The notes under the pieces are model-generated. The model was not told the origin of the DNA. It saw only the letters and a program-made list of their open reading frames with translations, and made no database searches. A stretch of DNA of 64,000 nucleotides from Serripes groenlandicus (lineage: Eukaryota; Mollusca; Bivalvia; Cardiida; Cardiidae): the NCBI GenBank assembly GCA_031761405.1, contig JASEVX010000008.1, positions 67,357,265 to 67,421,264 of the forward strand, in the 5' to 3' direction. This document shows positions 60,116-64,000 of the stretch, piece by piece (within the stretch, counting starts at the first letter, position 1; each line of letters begins with the position of its first letter). The translations under genes were made by a program, and so were the position numbers.

Positions 60116-61129
60116 GAATACTAGTTAGACTGTACACAAGACAACATGAGTCTTCTCTGTAATCATATCTTTATTGATTTATTGATTATTTTTTATAGTC
60201 GTGTTTAACGCCGTTTTCAACAGTTTTGCAGCTATGTCACGGTTACAGAACATGTATTCATGATCCCTGAGTACCTGGAATACATTATTCGGTTTAATGC
60301 ACTCGAAGAAAATAGATAAACACGATACTTTCATGAAGGTTGGTGGCCAATAATCTAGTTTTGATGCGTTATAATGTACAAGTTCACACAAGTGCATTCT
60401 ATTCACAAATCCCCTTTGCAGAGAGTCTACACGAATGTAACAGATCAACATTGTTGGAGAGTGACGTTTCGTATGTTGACAGATTCATGAGTTGAAGATT
60501 TTCTTTTAATCTAACCGCATACACTAGAATAGGTTAACCTACTTCCTGTTACAGGTGACTCGTAAATTTAGTCAGGGCACCAGGTAGTCTGGTACCCGAC
60601 GTAATTTAGTAAATTAGAAATTATAAAATATACAATTGATTTTCGTAAATTCTACAGCGGACCAATACAACTTGATGTTTAAAATATAAAAAAAATAAGG
60701 AAACTATGAAGGTTTGTCGTTAAAGCGTTTTGCTTGCCCAGCCTTGTCCAAAGGGCGCCGCCATTATTGGCGTATGCCTGATCCGCCAATGTCATTGTAG
60801 GTTCAGGTTACTCAAGACTAGGACACCACGTTGTAGTCAGGAAATAATATTTAGGAATTCGGGTTATTACGTCTTTCAAATTTTATGAAATATCCAAATA
60901 CAAGAAGCTAATGGCGTATTATAAATTTAAGATTGCATGCTGGACTTGATATATACTATTTACCTTCAAATCGATTAAAGATAATACAATAGAAAAACAA
61001 ATGTCACCTGCCAACACTTCAGTAATTAAAAGCATTACCCAAGGACAGATGGATAGACATATAGGCAGACAAACGGTCGGACGATTGAGACGACAGAAAA
61101 GTGATCCCTATGCACCCTCTTTGTTTCAC
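60116..61129. other. Intron sequence
   Basis: A SINE-tail-like ATTGATTTATTGATT at 60172 is followed by GTCGTGTTTAACGCCGTTTT. The rest, to the discoidin exon, shows nothing. I searched this stretch for the missing central F5/8C exon and did not find it. Confidence 0.5.
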
Positions 61130-61284
61130 CTCAAAATAGTTTTGTCCAGCGTTGTTTGAACACCAGCCTGATCCACCATGGTAAAGACGTCCGTAGTCAA
61201 ACAAGTATTTAGCACCACTCCCTCCTAACTGAAAGTCTCGAATTTCACCAGAAATCAGACCGAGACGTCTGCTGCAAACACCAC
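61130..61284 (-). CDS. Receptor exon: discoidin (F5/8C) domain, N-terminal part
   Basis: 155 bp, ends phase 0, acceptor CTGTTATTACTAG, donor TTTGAG|GTGAAA. Encodes VCSRRLGLISGEIRDFQL, then YGRLYHGGSGWCSNN. The CSxxLGLxSGxIxDxQ start is the signature of F5/8 type C domains. About 45 residues expected between this exon and the next are missing, so a 0-0 phase exon is lost, hidden or unassembled. Upstream exons (signal peptide) are not seen; a continuous reading from an ATG at 61358-61360 gives only a weak ILLLLGG hydrophobic run. Confidence 0.85.
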
Positions 61285-61453
61285 CTAGTAATAACAGGAT
61301 GTGTGAAGTAGAATGTGTTAAGGACAAATGTGTCTTGTATGTAAAAAACGAATGACCCATTCAATTAGGGCGATACCATAATATCTTAAACACTTTCAAG
61401 GCTGAACTTTCAAACTGGATTTGTCCAGCTTTGCATTTGGAAGAGTCATAGCC

Positions 61454-61653
61454 NNNNNNNNNNNNNNNNNNNNNNNNNNNNNNNNNNNNNNNNNNNNNNN
61501 NNNNNNNNNNNNNNNNNNNNNNNNNNNNNNNNNNNNNNNNNNNNNNNNNNNNNNNNNNNNNNNNNNNNNNNNNNNNNNNNNNNNNNNNNNNNNNNNNNNN
61601 NNNNNNNNNNNNNNNNNNNNNNNNNNNNNNNNNNNNNNNNNNNNNNNNNNNNN
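61454..61653. other. Assembly gap of exactly 200 N
   Basis: All bases are N. The round length marks a placeholder of unknown true size. Confidence 1.
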
Positions 61654-61919
61654 CCGATAGACTTAAGAGAGAGTGACAGACAGATACAGACAAGCAAACA
61701 GACAGAGATGGTGAGAGATAGAACAAATATATTATTCACCAGCCATAGTTCTATAGACCTTAATTTAACTGCAAAAACTGCTGAAAACAGTAAAACACCA
61801 TGTCCCATCATATACAAAAAAACTTTGGATGCATAGAAAAACGCTTATAGCCGTGATATAATTATTAAATTGTTGAAACAAGTGACGTACTTGCCTATTG
61901 GCCTAAATATTAAAAGTAT
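61654..61919. other. Sequence between gap and GA array
   Basis: Begins with AGAGAGAGTGACAGACAGA, so the gap ends in simple repeat; the rest is AT-rich with nothing recognised. Confidence 0.5.

Positions 61920-64000
<2,081 letters not shown>

Noticed and set aside
61361..61817. Open frames crossing the N block
   Set aside because: Most residues are undetermined; the flanks are repeat sequence shared with 50.9 kb.

Overview
The window looks like one end of a chromosome from a lophotrochozoan animal, most likely a bivalve mollusc. This is inferred from an interstitial (CCCTAA)n tract beside two satellite arrays, an AT-rich genome full of short inverted-repeat elements and tRNA-derived SINEs, bivalve-style interspersed repeats, and a GRL101/relaxin-receptor-type GPCR with many LDL-A modules. 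All genes here are eukaryotic and split by introns, so most long open frames in the window are repeat artefacts. I could run no similarity search; family assignments come from motifs read by eye.

Layout. Positions 1-2814: GC-rich 148-bp satellite. 3464-3515: telomere-type tract. 3516-5262: 63-bp satellite with a 756-bp higher-order period. 5628-9187: a decayed mobile element with ~155-bp terminal inverted repeats and a broken multi-copy ORF, followed by a perfect 360-bp tandem duplication. 9.9-21.4 kb: no convincing gene; it holds SINEs, palindromic MITEs, local duplications and a ~340-bp element with two terminal repeats derived from 5S rRNA (Cassandra-like).

21.6-61.3 kb, minus strand: one large gene of which I can place 21 exons. 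Every adjacent pair agrees in splice phase. The mosaic reads discoidin (F5/8C) - PAN/apple - CUB - CUB - C-type lectin - four LDL-A - Caspr-type fibrinogen-like domain - two LDL-A - LDL-A/LRR/seven-transmembrane. The product (~1,630 residues seen, 5' end and signal peptide missing) would be an LGR-type receptor with an unusually composite ectodomain. The coding part is only about 5 kb of the ~40 kb span.

The introns are the most unusual part. At three separate exons (an LDL-A exon at 38.9 kb, an LDL-A exon at 26.5 kb, and the middle lectin exon at 44.9 kb) the 3' part of the exon plus its splice donor is repeated downstream in the intron; at 37.56-38.92 kb there are 11 such copies, several still open and phase 1-1. 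Several exons also have a TTAA-ended palindromic MITE starting 7-9 nt after the splice donor. Four foldback-type long inverted repeats (34.4-37.1, 42.3-43.5, 51.9-53.0, 56.6-58.9 kb) sit in the introns. The right end (58.1-60.1 and 62.0-64.0 kb) is a ~2-kb near-identical duplication flanking a 200-N gap, so the 5' end of the gene may be misassembled.
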